A DNA stretch of 64,000 nt from Capitulum mitella (taxonomy: Eukaryota > Arthropoda > Thecostraca > Pollicipedomorpha > Pollicipedidae), in NCBI GenBank assembly GCA_030062745.1, contig CP099843.1, forward strand, positions 17,464,997-17,528,996, in the 5' to 3' direction. Under the pieces are notes generated by a model. It was not told the DNA's origin and did no database searches. It worked only from the letters and a program-made list of their open reading frames with translations. Made by a program: the position numbers and the translations under genes. Shown here one piece after another: positions 45,641-54,873 of this stretch (the first letter of the stretch is position 1; each line of letters begins with the position of its first letter).

Positions 45641-46995
45641 AGCAAACCTTGTAGCCAGTTTGTTATGACTGGGAAACTGACGCTTTTAGTAGTGTCCGGA
45701 TTCACAGCAGACATCTGTTTACTGGGAATGCCGTGTTCATACATGCTACAACCAGGCTTTATTTAGCAGGATTTCTTTAACAATATGTAATGGGAATCAG
45801 TCATGAACATGTCTTATCTTCTTGAAAGGGCAGTTTTGTATCGATGCGTCACCCTGGTCGTTCGGGCATATCGTTCGCTTTATGCCTAATAACCATTCTT
45901 TATCGAAATTAGCTCTTTCAGTGCTCGTCTTGTGTATTCCGCTGGTTTGCGTAGTTTTTAGTGTCCATGGGCCCAGTGGCGGCGCCACGTTTACGGGACA
46001 GCGAGGGAAAACAGCATTTTCAAGTCCTGAATTCCATGCATCGCCATTGGGGTAATATTATCACGCGCACTGGGGGGGGGGGGCAATGGGGTAAGGGGAT
46101 ATGGCTCATCCACCATGTTTTTTGTTTTGTAGATAATGTTCGCGGTAATAGCGCTAAAGCGCTGAAATTTAATCCAACTTATGATAAGCTGCTAGCACAT
46201 CTTTTCTCGTCTAAAATTTAGAAATTATTTCGCAACTTTTTAACCTCAGCACGGAAAAGTTAAGAGGCCGGTCGCGCCTCCGATCCACCGTTGGTGGTTG
46301 ACGGCCGCGCGCGTGGGTAGGACGGACGCCATGTTGCACGTGGAATGGGTTCTGGGGTCAACCAGCTACGAAACATTGTGAAGAGTTAGCCCGTGTGGTA
46401 GATTTACGATTCAAAGACACGGGTAGCCTGGGTCAGGTCAACTGAGGTCAACAAAAATCAATTGGTGGACATAAACCATTCTTTTTCTGCTCTAGATCTA
46501 GATCTGTTCACCCAATCTCGACGAAATTTTGTGGGGACCAATGGCGGTTCGTGGTCTCACAAACACCTGAGGCACGGTGCAAGTGTAGCACCAAACTGTC
46601 TTTACACGGCCGTCCGTCTTTTTCTGTTATCTTACTTACTGGACCGTAAACGATATCCGACCTTTACCAGATCGACGTTTATAAAAGAAACTAAATGTTA
46701 CATGACGCATCACTTTTGGTGTTTAGTATCTGCAAAAGAACTACGCACCACGTGCCTGCCACGACGAACTTTGTAGGCGGAAAGTTCCTCTTCATTATCA
46801 TTTTCTTGTTTGTTTTCACTATCTCTTCATCTTCAGTATTATTTTCTTCATCAGCCATCCATCATTCATTCACATCAATCATTCAGCCATCATTCGTGCA
46901 CAGTTCCAAAACATGTATCTGACATTTTAAACTGATATGAAATAAAAGTATATCTCAATAGATATTTATGCAACAAACGCATCCCTTTCCCTATC
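45641..46995. other. gene-free stretch
   Basis: No recognisable gene. A G11 run occurs at about 46071. The plus-strand frame 46462-46776 has no motif. Confidence 0.35.
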
Positions 46996-46996
46996 A

Positions 46997-47290
46997 CTAA
47001 TGCTAGATGGCGCAGTCGAGCATTCTTCGTCGGTGAGCCCGATGGTGGCGCCACGGCGGCGGCCGCCAGAAGTATTGCGTCTCGCCTCGCAGAGGCTCCG
47101 TCACCTGCGCTGGCGGTGGCCAAGGTCCAGTTTCGCGGACCCTCACCAGGGACGCTGTATTTCCTCCAGTTGGCTGAGACGAGTGACCTGGCTGCCTCCA
47201 TGGCCTTGCGCCGTATGACTGCGTTGGCAGCAGGGGTACGGCGCGGCATGGCACGTCTGCGGGCATGTTCCCTGCCATATCGATGAATGC
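46997..47290. other. GC-rich coding-like island of unknown identity
   Basis: A 290-bp GC-rich block in AT-rich DNA, open on both strands. On the plus strand, about 90 codons after an acceptor-like AATGCTAG run open to a TGA at 47284 and read like protein (AVAKVQFRGPSPGTLYFLQL within it). On the minus strand a pyrimidine-rich acceptor-like tract ends ATGGCAG near 47272, followed by an open frame and a donor-like CCTGGTGAGG near 47147. I recognise neither product. It could be one exon, a fragment of an old gene, or chance. Confidence 0.25.
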
Positions 47291-48779
47291 GGGAGAAAAA
47301 TGAACATATTACTCCAGTTAAATCATGCATTCATTTTCATAAACGGTGTTATCAGCACATATTGCATATGATTTTAATTCCTCATTTTCTAATATTTTTG
47401 GCGAGGAACTGCCTCAGTTGCCTCTAACGACCAGTCGCCACTAGTGGGGACTTAATCTACAGGATGAAAGTATTTACTCCAAACCATAGATGACCTAAGT
47501 AAAGTCAATCGAGGACAAGCTAGGTTATAGCTAGGTAGCTGGCTATAATCATAGGTAGCTAGCAAGCTAGGTTAGGTCAGTCGAGGCTCCCAAGGCCAGT
47601 AGGTGAAGTTGCAATATTTTTTCTTCGCTCAAAATTTGCCCGAATGATCTCGATTAGGTTTTAGGAGGATGCATTATATTGATATTCGTTTACCTCGGAT
47701 ATTTCAGATGACCTTATTACAACACATTACGGGATGACAAATAAGGCCAAGCAATCTATTACTTATCCATCAGATTGTAATATGCTCCATTTCGACAAAA
47801 TGCAGCATTTTAAATATTAACCTTTGTTAACCTTAACCAACCTAACCAAGACCAACCTCCCTCCTCTGTATGTAAGTGCTTTATTCGCCTCTTCATTGTC
47901 AAATGTTGGGATTTGAGGGCCGCATCATGGACTTATATAGTGAGGAGAGCGCGACTCTCAAACGCATTGCGCATTGTGTGAATTGTCACTCCGACAGTGC
48001 GCTACGCCTTGGTCCGCTCCGATCAGATTTCGGATATTTTTTGCTATCTAACGACAGAAGACTTGCGCAGCCGAGAAGAACAACGCCCTTTCAAACTGCT
48101 GTATACCACAATGTTGTGAGTAAGCTGAAAGAGTCAAGAATCAAGCTTTCGCAAGTTTCCCTAAGACAAGCGTTTGCACCAGCAATAGTTGATTAAACTT
48201 AGGACTGGGAAGAAACCAGGACGTTGGGCTAAAGTGTTCAGCAGACACTTCAAGACAGAAGGCATCTTTATGTCGGTTAAGAAAAGAAATGGACAGATTA
48301 AAATTATTCATTAGCAAGTTAAAATCCACAAGCTTCACCATTTTTTTTTTACCACTTTCGTTGTTGGCCGCCTAAAGTGGTGCAGTAGGCGACGACTGAC
48401 TTTTGATGGGATAAAGTAACATTTCCGTATATGAAAGCGTTGGAATAGTTGTCACCAACATTCTGAACTATATACTTATATGTTATTTGACCATTGGGTA
48501 CTGCGAATACGCAGTTATGGCGACTACTTTCATTTTTTGGGGATCATCCAGTCAATGAGTTAAACCTGCAAGTTGCAAAGGCCAATCAGCTACGTGAAGA
48601 GGAGGAGAGGTTAAGATTCCAAATGGTCTTTATGCCAGAAACACTCAAAAGTGGCTGAATTTTACAATGCTGTGCCTTTAGTGCTGGAGTTCTGTAAACA
48701 TGCTTCATTGTGAGCACTGGTAGAAGGTCAGTGTTTCTGACACTAAACTTCTACCTTTCTGACACTAACCTAACTTTCT
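47291..48779. other. gene-free AT-rich stretch
   Basis: Low-complexity AGCTAGGT words occur at 47510-47575 and AACC-rich words at 47821-47860. No gene is recognised. The 106-codon frame at 47876-48196 has no recognisable motif. Confidence 0.35.
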
Positions 48780-48799
48780 GACACACAGGCCAGTATGGT

Positions 48800-49085
48800 T
48801 GGATGATGCCCATTGCCCGTCGCCTATCATACTTTCGGATCATTGGTCTTAGATTAAGCCTATTTTCAACATATATCGTCGCTTTTCTCGGAAACTGACG
48901 GATTTATTACAACATTTTGAGTGTGACATGATACGGACATCCTATGATCGTCATTGAGCAAAGTATCACTGATCCCCAACCATTGACCTGAGGTCAGGTT
49001 ACCAATGGCTGTTATGAGCCAAAACGTGCTGCCGTCAAAGTCGGCAATGAATGACTTAGAACGGACAGAAAATAACAAAAGTGGC
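48800..49085 (-). repeat. dispersed repeat R1, fragment in inverse orientation
   Basis: Read on the minus strand, the landmarks TTCATTGCCGACTTTGACGG, TTTTGGCTCATAACAG, CTGACCTCAGGTCAATGG and CATGTCACACTCAAAATG follow in the same order as in R1 copies 1 and 3. Only the middle part of R1 is present. Confidence 0.7.
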
Positions 49086-49565
49086 TTTCACAGTAGTGAA
49101 TGATACGATTCTTTAAGATGTGTATTTCGAAAACAAAACAAACAGGTTTTTGAGAACAAAGCTGCTCCGCCAGTTGTGTAGACTCACAGAGCTGATCTGC
49201 ATCATTGGATGACTGCTGAACTGTCTCAAAAATTAACGTGGAAAACCATACCAGGAAACACTAGCATAAAGAAGTAAACTGGTAAGGTTTGTTTCACCAA
49301 AATAAAGGAATGCTTAAATAAATGCTTGTTCATTCCACCCCGTGCTTGGCACCGGCACCAGAGGTGCAGTGGCGAGAAAAGCTCTGTCTTTAACTCAACG
49401 TTCCTTTTTATTCAACAAATCAAAGAAAGCTGACGTGTAACGGAACCTTCGGGCTTCCACCATTTTGTTGGTGCTTTTACTTCGAAGTAAAAGCCCAGGA
49501 TCCAGGCCATTTCACGGGTTTATGTATGCTGCTAAGGGGTAAACATATAAAGGGCGTAAACGGAT

Positions 49566-49592
49566 TAGGGGAAGGTGGGGTAAGACGGACCA
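49566..49592 (+). repeat. left target TA and terminal inverted repeat of the pogo-like element
   Basis: TA at 49566-49567 precedes a 25-bp terminal repeat (49568-49592) beginning GGGGAAGGTGGGGTAAGA. It matches the reverse complement of 52448-52472 at 24 of 25 positions. Confidence 0.97.
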
Positions 49593-49774
49593 GCTAAGGT
49601 TTGAAGTCACATTTCTCGCTACCATGCTATCCAACCTCACATTGTTCATAGTCTTCTGAATGTTGATTCTTTCCTCTTTTGATACGTGCAGACGCTGGAT
49701 TTGAAATTCAAGAAATTTAGGTGGTGCTTGCTCTTAAAAGGGGACGAGTCAAAATCAGCGACAAGAAAAAACGC

Positions 49775-49810
49775 GGGGTAAGATGGACCACAAGTGGTCC
49801 GTCTTACCCC
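49775..49810. repeat. internal palindrome near the left end, built from the terminal motif
   Basis: Two inverted copies of GGGGTAAGA(T/C)GGACCAC (17 bp, one mismatch) are separated by AA. The same word forms the terminal repeat, so this is a likely extra transposase-binding site; that role is inferred. Confidence 0.9.
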
Positions 49811-49997
49811 AGCAGTGCCTGCTATCCATTTATGTTTGTATAACTTCTATACTCTTGTAAACCAAAGGAAAAAGAGCGATAAAATAACACAATAAACGTT
49901 TATTCTGTACTCAGATATGTGATAAAAAATGAACTAAAAACAGACAAGGTGCGTGTTGATACTATCGTTTGGTATAAAATGCATGTCAGCTCAGCAC

Positions 49998-51437
49998 TTA
50001 GACGCATAGTTCACATGCGAACCACTCATCTTCCTCCCCGATTCCCGCACACATATCATGCGCCCATTTTTTGCAAACGCTGCAGCGCACCCATCCCTCC
50101 TCTGATACTGAGCGCGTGAAGCTGTCATTGCAGTAAAGACAGAGTGTGTCAGGATCTTCATCCTCGTCACTTGATAAGACATGGTCGCGTACTTTAGGCT
50201 TACGGTTCTTTTTGGATTTCTTTTCTTTGCTGTGTGCTTTCCTCTTTTTCGTGGGCGCCTTGGCCTGTTCTTTTTCTTCTTGGAGCATCTTTTTGTACGG
50301 AGAACTTGTTAGCACTGCACATGCTCCCATTATGCGACGCCTCTTCGTTTTGCCGTTCTGCGCTTGGCGGGATGCTCTCGGAACCGGGATGATGTGATGA
50401 GGTGAGACAGCGAGACCCTCGTGGCTGTTGCTTGGCAAGGGTTCATCTTTACTGGATGAGTCTTCTGCCTCAGATGTAGAGAGCTGGTGATGCGTCTGCC
50501 CTGAGCTGGCTGAAATCGTTGCTGGACTAGCAGCAGGGAGCTGGCTGCGCGGCTGCCCTGAGCTGGTTGAAGCCGTTGCTGGACCAGCAGCAGGGGCTTG
50601 TCTGCGCGGCTGCCCTGAGCTGGTTGAAGCCGTTGATGGACCAGCAGCAGGGGGTTGGCTGCGCGGCTGCTCTGAACTGGTTAAGGCAGTCGCTGGACCG
50701 ACGTCCTCATCCAGTCTCTCTGTGACTTCTGCCGCAGCGAAATCTTCCTCCCCGAAGACGTCACGGTTGCACGGGAAGATGCCAGTCCGGCGGAATGCGT
50801 TGATGGCAGTCGTTGGAACTGCAGCCCGGAGATAGGCCTCTCCGAACAACTGGCCAACCTGGTAAACAGTCACCACTCTGCCGGGGTTATTTCTGAGCCA
50901 TTTCTCCACTGCTTGGCCATAGAATGTGTTCAGTGGAAGCATGAAGCCCACATCCAGAGGCTGCATCTTGTGCGTGCAGTGCGGGGGCAGCACGATCATG
51001 GTCACGTAGTTCGCTCTAGCCAGCTCGATGACATCCAGGTTCTTCGTGTGGGTCACGTGACCGTCCAGGATCAGGAGAACCGGATCCTCCTCGAAAGGTT
51101 TAGCATGGCTTAAGAAATGGCGGAACCACTGGGTAAAAATGTCGGTCTGCATCCAGCCCGACGGATGGCAGGCGTGTCCGGTTCCAGGTGGAAAGCCATC
51201 CAGCAATTCAGGTTTCATCCGAACCCGTGGGAAGATCAGAAACGGTGGGATGTAGTTGCCTCCTGCAGCCATACAGACCACGGCCGTTGTGAGGATACCA
51301 CGCTCCGCTGAGGTCAGGGTGCCGACCTGAGACTTCCCTTTGCGTGCGAAGACTTTGGTCGACTTTGTCTGGACAGTCGTCAGCCTCGTCTCGTCACAGG
51401 TGAAGATGCGGTGAGCCGGAAACTTTGTTATGTCCAT
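49998..51437 (-). CDS. pogo-like transposase, catalytic and C-terminal part
   Basis: 479 codons from an internal Met to the stop; the true frame continues upstream to the frameshift at 51456-51462. A DDE_1-type core is visible: Asp15 in CDET, Asp125 in LILDGH and Asp162 in QPLDVG, a DD36D spacing typical of pogo/Tigger transposases that cut and join DNA in the nucleus. Residues about 247-322 are four tandem 19-residue Ser/Pro/Gln repeats. A Lys/Arg-rich stretch (about 385-425) looks like a nuclear signal. The last 50 residues have a CxxC...CxxC-x4-H-x2-C...CxxC pattern ending CELC, a PHD-type zinc finger, found in several animal pogo-like transposases. No inactivating change of a catalytic Asp is seen. 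Confidence 0.93.
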   Translation of the reverse strand: MDITKFPAHRIFTCDETRLTTVQTKSTKVFARKGKSQVGTLTSAERGILTTAVVCMAAGGNYIPPFLIFPRVRMKPELLDGFPPGTGHACHPSGWMQTDIFTQWFRHFLSHAKPFEEDPVLLILDGHVTHTKNLDVIELARANYVTMIVLPPHCTHKMQPLDVGFMLPLNTFYGQAVEKWLRNNPGRVVTVYQVGQLFGEAYLRAAVPTTAINAFRRTGIFPCNRDVFGEEDFAAAEVTERLDEDVGPATALTSSEQPRSQPPAAGPSTASTSSGQPRRQAPAAGPATASTSSGQPRSQLPAASPATISASSGQTHHQLSTSEAEDSSSKDEPLPSNSHEGLAVSPHHIIPVPRASRQAQNGKTKRRRIMGACAVLTSSPYKKMLQEEKEQAKAPTKKRKAHSKEKKSKKNRKPKVRDHVLSSDEDEDPDTLCLYCNDSFTRSVSEEGWVRCSVCKKWAHDMCAGIGEEDEWFACELCV

Positions 51438-51453
51438 GTCATGCTCTAGAAGA

Positions 51454-51945
51454 TCAAAAAAACTTCCCCACGTTCACTCGATTAAATGCCCTGGCACGGG
51501 CTGCCGATGTCGCCTCAGGCACACGAAGCGCCACCTCCGGATGCCTGCGCTGGAATCCGGCCAACCAGTCTTTTCCGGCGAGACCGCTCTCCTTGTTGAA
51601 GTTGTGAGTTATGTTATTCTTTTCCGCCATATGAAAGGCCAGGTATCGCACGTCTTTGGTTGTTAGTCCGAAAAACTTGCTCTCCATCATAAGGATGTGG
51701 TTTACCAGCTCCTTCTCCTGAGCTGGGCTAAACACAGTCATCCTGGAGCCTAACAGCTTATCAGTCCCCTTGGCACATTTGTTTTGATTTTTCACCCTTC
51801 GCTTCAGGGTTGTCTTGGGGATGCCGAATGCTCTGGCAGCTTTCAAAAAACCCATCGATTTTGATTTCACAGCTTCAATGGCTAACGCCATTTTCTCCTC
51901 GTCCCAACTTCCACGATCGGTTTTACGCTCGTACTTGCGCGGCAT
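51454..51945 (-). CDS. pogo-like transposase, N-terminal DNA-binding part
   Basis: Starts at ATG 51945-51943, directly after a TTTTGCAG acceptor-like sequence, suggesting a spliced 5' untranslated exon. Residues about 10-55 (including GSWDEEKMALAIEAV and GIPKTTLKRRV) form a Psq/pogo helix-turn-helix. About 70-160 match the CENP-B/Tigger second helix-turn-helix, with WLAGFQRRHP and ATSAARARAFN. These domains would bind the element's terminal repeats. The frame ends at a TGA within the A7 run region (T7 on the coding strand, 51456-51462). A shift of one base there leads directly into the catalytic frame, so the two parts are one gene with a single-base frameshift. Confidence 0.9.
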   Translation of the reverse strand: MPRKYERKTDRGSWDEEKMALAIEAVKSKSMGFLKAARAFGIPKTTLKRRVKNQNKCAKGTDKLLGSRMTVFSPAQEKELVNHILMMESKFFGLTTKDVRYLAFHMAEKNNITHNFNKESGLAGKDWLAGFQRRHPEVALRVPEATSAARARAFNRVNVGKFF

Positions 51946-52038
51946 CTGCAAAAATTTTAAAAAATTAGCTTATTGAAATTTGTAGATACATAGGTACTTT
52001 AAACAAGTCACAGTGTTTTAGCGAGGTTTTGTATCTGT

Positions 52039-52104
52039 GGGGTAAAATGGACCACCACGGGGTAAGACGGTGGTCTAGTCTAGACTAGTGGTCCGTCTTA
52101 CCCC
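52039..52104. repeat. internal terminal-motif cluster near the right end
   Basis: Three copies of the GGGGTAA(G/A)A(C/T)GG word, at 52039 and 52059 forward and 52104 reverse. The last two enclose GTCTAGTCTAGAC and form an inverted repeat. It mirrors the palindrome at the left end of the transposon. Confidence 0.88.
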
Positions 52105-52429
52105 AAACCTAAATTTTGGAAACATCATGACGTAGATACTAAATAGCCCAACATTGCGGAAACTTGCCTGCCCTAACTTGTGCTTCTATCATTGCTCTTC
52201 ACAGCAAAATACAAAGAAAAATTAATGATGCAAAAAACGCGTCTAAATTTAATCATTCTTAGACCTCTTACCCTAGATCAGCGCGACGAAAAAGACCATT
52301 TTACTCAATAACTCAATATCCGTGCGTCCTGGAACCATTAGCCCAAGATGGCGACTGGCGCGAAGGAAAACAGAGGTAGTTAGTGTATAGTGTAGCACAT
52401 GGCAGCAGCGGTTCAGCCGGGAAGGCTGG

Positions 52430-52474
52430 TGGTTCGTCTTACCCCAGTGGGCCGTCTTACCCCACCTTCCCCTA
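52430..52474 (-). repeat. right terminal inverted repeat and target TA of the pogo-like element
   Basis: Terminal repeat at 52448-52472 followed by TA. A further TTCGTCTTACCCC copy lies immediately inside it at about 52433-52445. Confidence 0.96.
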
Positions 52475-53283
52475 CATGTTTATGACATTCTGATATCGTC
52501 GCTTACATATTACCCAAAGTAAAAAAGATGCCATTTTGTAATTTTGCTTCTCACGAGGTTCCCAGCAATATGGTTATTTTCACAGCGTGACCAATCGTTC
52601 GCGAGTTAGAACGGGGGGGGGACGGGGAGGGGACGGTCTGTCTACAACCCACCGCATTCGGACGTGCATGACGCCGATTGCCAGTCGGGCGCGGGCCAAA
52701 AACAAAACAAAAACAAAAAGCAAGCGGCCCGAGCACGATCCACAAGACAGGGCAGACCATAGCGGGTTCCACCCTCACGCACAAAGGCAGGAAAAAGTCA
52801 GTCCTCTCACCGTGCACCCATGGCCCCAAACAAACTTGCCCTCGACATCGTACAGCTTGTCCAAGGATGTTTCCGTATTTCTGTTAACAAATTGTTAACT
52901 TGTACGGAGACGTGCACCAAATGTCGATGTTTTTCCATCTGTGAGCGATGACTGTGATTTTCCATATTTCCATGTCAGCGACCCACTTCTGAACTGCATG
53001 ACGATATTACAAGGGTTGGCAAAGTCAGCACCACGATAAATAGCCGTCAGTCATACAACACAATATAATGCAATTCAGCTCGTCCAACCCGGCAACCGGA
53101 GAACACCTCGGACAAGCCGCGCTACAGCCTGCCGTGTGCCCGGGGCGGCGGGCAGCCGGCCAGTGGCTCTCGCTTATCAAAACATCAGAATGAACACACA
53201 TTTTCCACTTAATGCTATCAAAAACACGAGACATCCTAAACAACTTCAAACTTCGGTGCAGCTACGTGCCACCGTGCGATCGA
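52475..53283. other. gene-free stretch
   Basis: No gene is recognised. A G9 run lies at 52613-52621. Confidence 0.4.
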
Positions 53284-53291
53284 CGCTGAAG

Positions 53292-54865
53292 CAGGGCTGC
53301 GGTTTCCCATCTCTTTGTGGGTACCCAGGCACCCACAAGGTGGAAATGGACACCCATAATTTCACTTAGGCACCCACAATTTAAAGTATCTTTAAATATT
53401 CAAACATAATTATATTCTTAGGCGTTACGTGACGTTAATCATCTAAAATCAGTTTTATCAGCAATAATCGGAACTTATTTACCCCGTCGTCACCCACCCA
53501 TTGCTTTTGCCCGCCACCCTCCAAGTAAAATCGTGTCAGTCTGGGTCCTGGACGAAGGCCCTCCATTGAAGGGAGTGTGTTGACTCAGATCTTGTTTTTT
53601 TCTTTACTGTACACGTGCGACTGAAAAATAAATTTTCATGAACCGATGGGTAGATGCCATTCATTCTTGCCAACTCGCTCTCGTTAGCTCAAATTTTGCT
53701 GGGTTAAGTACGCTGGTTGCCAGCCCAAATTTTATCTATTTATCCCAATTTCTGTTCACCACTGAAATCGCCGATGAAACGTGTTAATGTATCATTAGCC
53801 TCAGCGATGTCGAAGCTGACAGCAGCTGATGACCATCTAAATTATGAAGGTGGCCTTCATGTATTCAGGCAAGTACCGCTACAGTTCCAAAAATTTTCCT
53901 ACCAGGTATGCATTATGTGAATAGGTCGAAATACGTTGGTGTTGTCTGTCAAAACAATCGTCGCTGCCGTTTATAACTGCGTGTAGTACAGCAGAGTGTT
54001 GGACAAGCCTTCAGATGCGTTCAAGGTTTACCCACGTATGTATTTTCTGCTCGCTGATTGGTTCCTTTCTCTAGTACTGTGTTATCAGGGGTGTTGATTT
54101 CTGTAAAGGATTGGGAGACCGAGCAGAGGGCCCTACAGCCTAACGTCCCCCCAAATAAGGGTTTCTCAACGGTTTTAGTCTGCTTTATTTTGATCAACGA
54201 AGATTTATAAGTTTTTTGTTACTATTTCTAAAAAAGCGTTTATTCCTCAGGTATAGAGGTATGTATGTATAGATGGAAGATACAAATAGAGACAGATGAA
54301 TCGCTACACTTTCTGACTTTCTTTTGTCTTTTGAGGCCATTCTTTTCGTTATTATCACACATTTTCTTTTAAAACCTGCAGAATATATTGGGGGTCCAAA
54401 CCAACATTGGGGCCCAAATCAACATTGGGTCGACCAGGGCCCTCTCAAAAGAATACAAATCGATATCCCCTGTGTGTTATTGCATTTCGCGTACCGATAG
54501 CCCTGTAGATGAATACAGTAAAGAAAATGCATGGAATATTGATCTGAGATGACTACTGATTTGCACTTCTTTCATTCACATGATAAGTCACAAATAATCT
54601 TAAATATCCCCTGGACTGTGTTTGGGGGGGTAACGGGAAAACAGATATATTCCCTTCAAGGATGTCGCCGCCGTAAAGTCATTTATGATTTATGTAACAC
54701 ATCCTTCTGCAGTTTACCTCTCGGAGCACCTATTTAGACCCATTTCTCTGAATTTTAGGCATAACGCCTGTCTCGACCCCTTCCCCTCCCCTATACGTAA
54801 TGTATATGGATGACCCCATATGCCTTTTGGGCACCCGCAATCATTTTCCAAAAACCACACCCATG
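53292..54865 (-). mobile_element. hAT-type element N3, copy 2 (inverted), carrying a nested N2
   Basis: Inverted copy of 20320-21475. The left end CAGGGCTGCGGTTTCCC and the right end AAAACCACACCCATG are inverted repeats. Flanking octamers CGCTGAAG (53284-53291) and CGCTTAAG (54866-54873) match at 7 of 8. Subtracting the nested N2 and its duplicated octamer leaves about 1,179 bp, close to the 1,156 bp of copy 1. No transposase is present. Confidence 0.88.
54086..54472 (+). mobile_element. hAT-type MITE N2, copy 3, inserted inside N3
   Basis: 387 bp, starting CAGGGGTGTTGATTT and ending AAATCGATATCCCCTG. It is flanked by an identical octamer TGTGTTAT on both sides (54078-54085 and 54473-54480). 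N3 copy 1 lacks this insertion at the corresponding place (near 20705), so the element is a clear secondary insertion. It is non-coding and collinear with N2 copies 1 and 2. Confidence 0.95.
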
Positions 54866-54873
54866 CGCTTAAG

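Larger units (their letters stand above)
49568..52472 (-). mobile_element. pogo/Tigger-like DNA transposon (Tc1/mariner superfamily), 2,905 bp
   Basis: Complete ends: 25-bp terminal inverted repeats differing at one base, each abutting a TA dinucleotide (49566-49567 and 52473-52474), the target duplication typical of the Tc1/mariner/pogo superfamily. The terminal word GGGGTAAGA(C/T)GG recurs inside both ends, partly as palindromes at 49775-49810 and 52059-52104. The single gene, on the minus strand, encodes a pogo-type transposase. Near-identical terminal repeats suggest recent insertion, but the transposase frame is broken once. Confidence 0.95.

Noticed and set aside
45973..46072. Possible small hAT element (CAGTGGCGGCGCC ... 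GCGCACTG)
   Set aside because: The flanking octamers do not match and no second copy was seen.
47821..47860. AACCT/AACC-rich stretch resembling degenerate arthropod telomere repeat (TTAGG)n
   Set aside because: Too short and irregular, interspersed with non-telomeric words, and lies in the middle of ordinary DNA.
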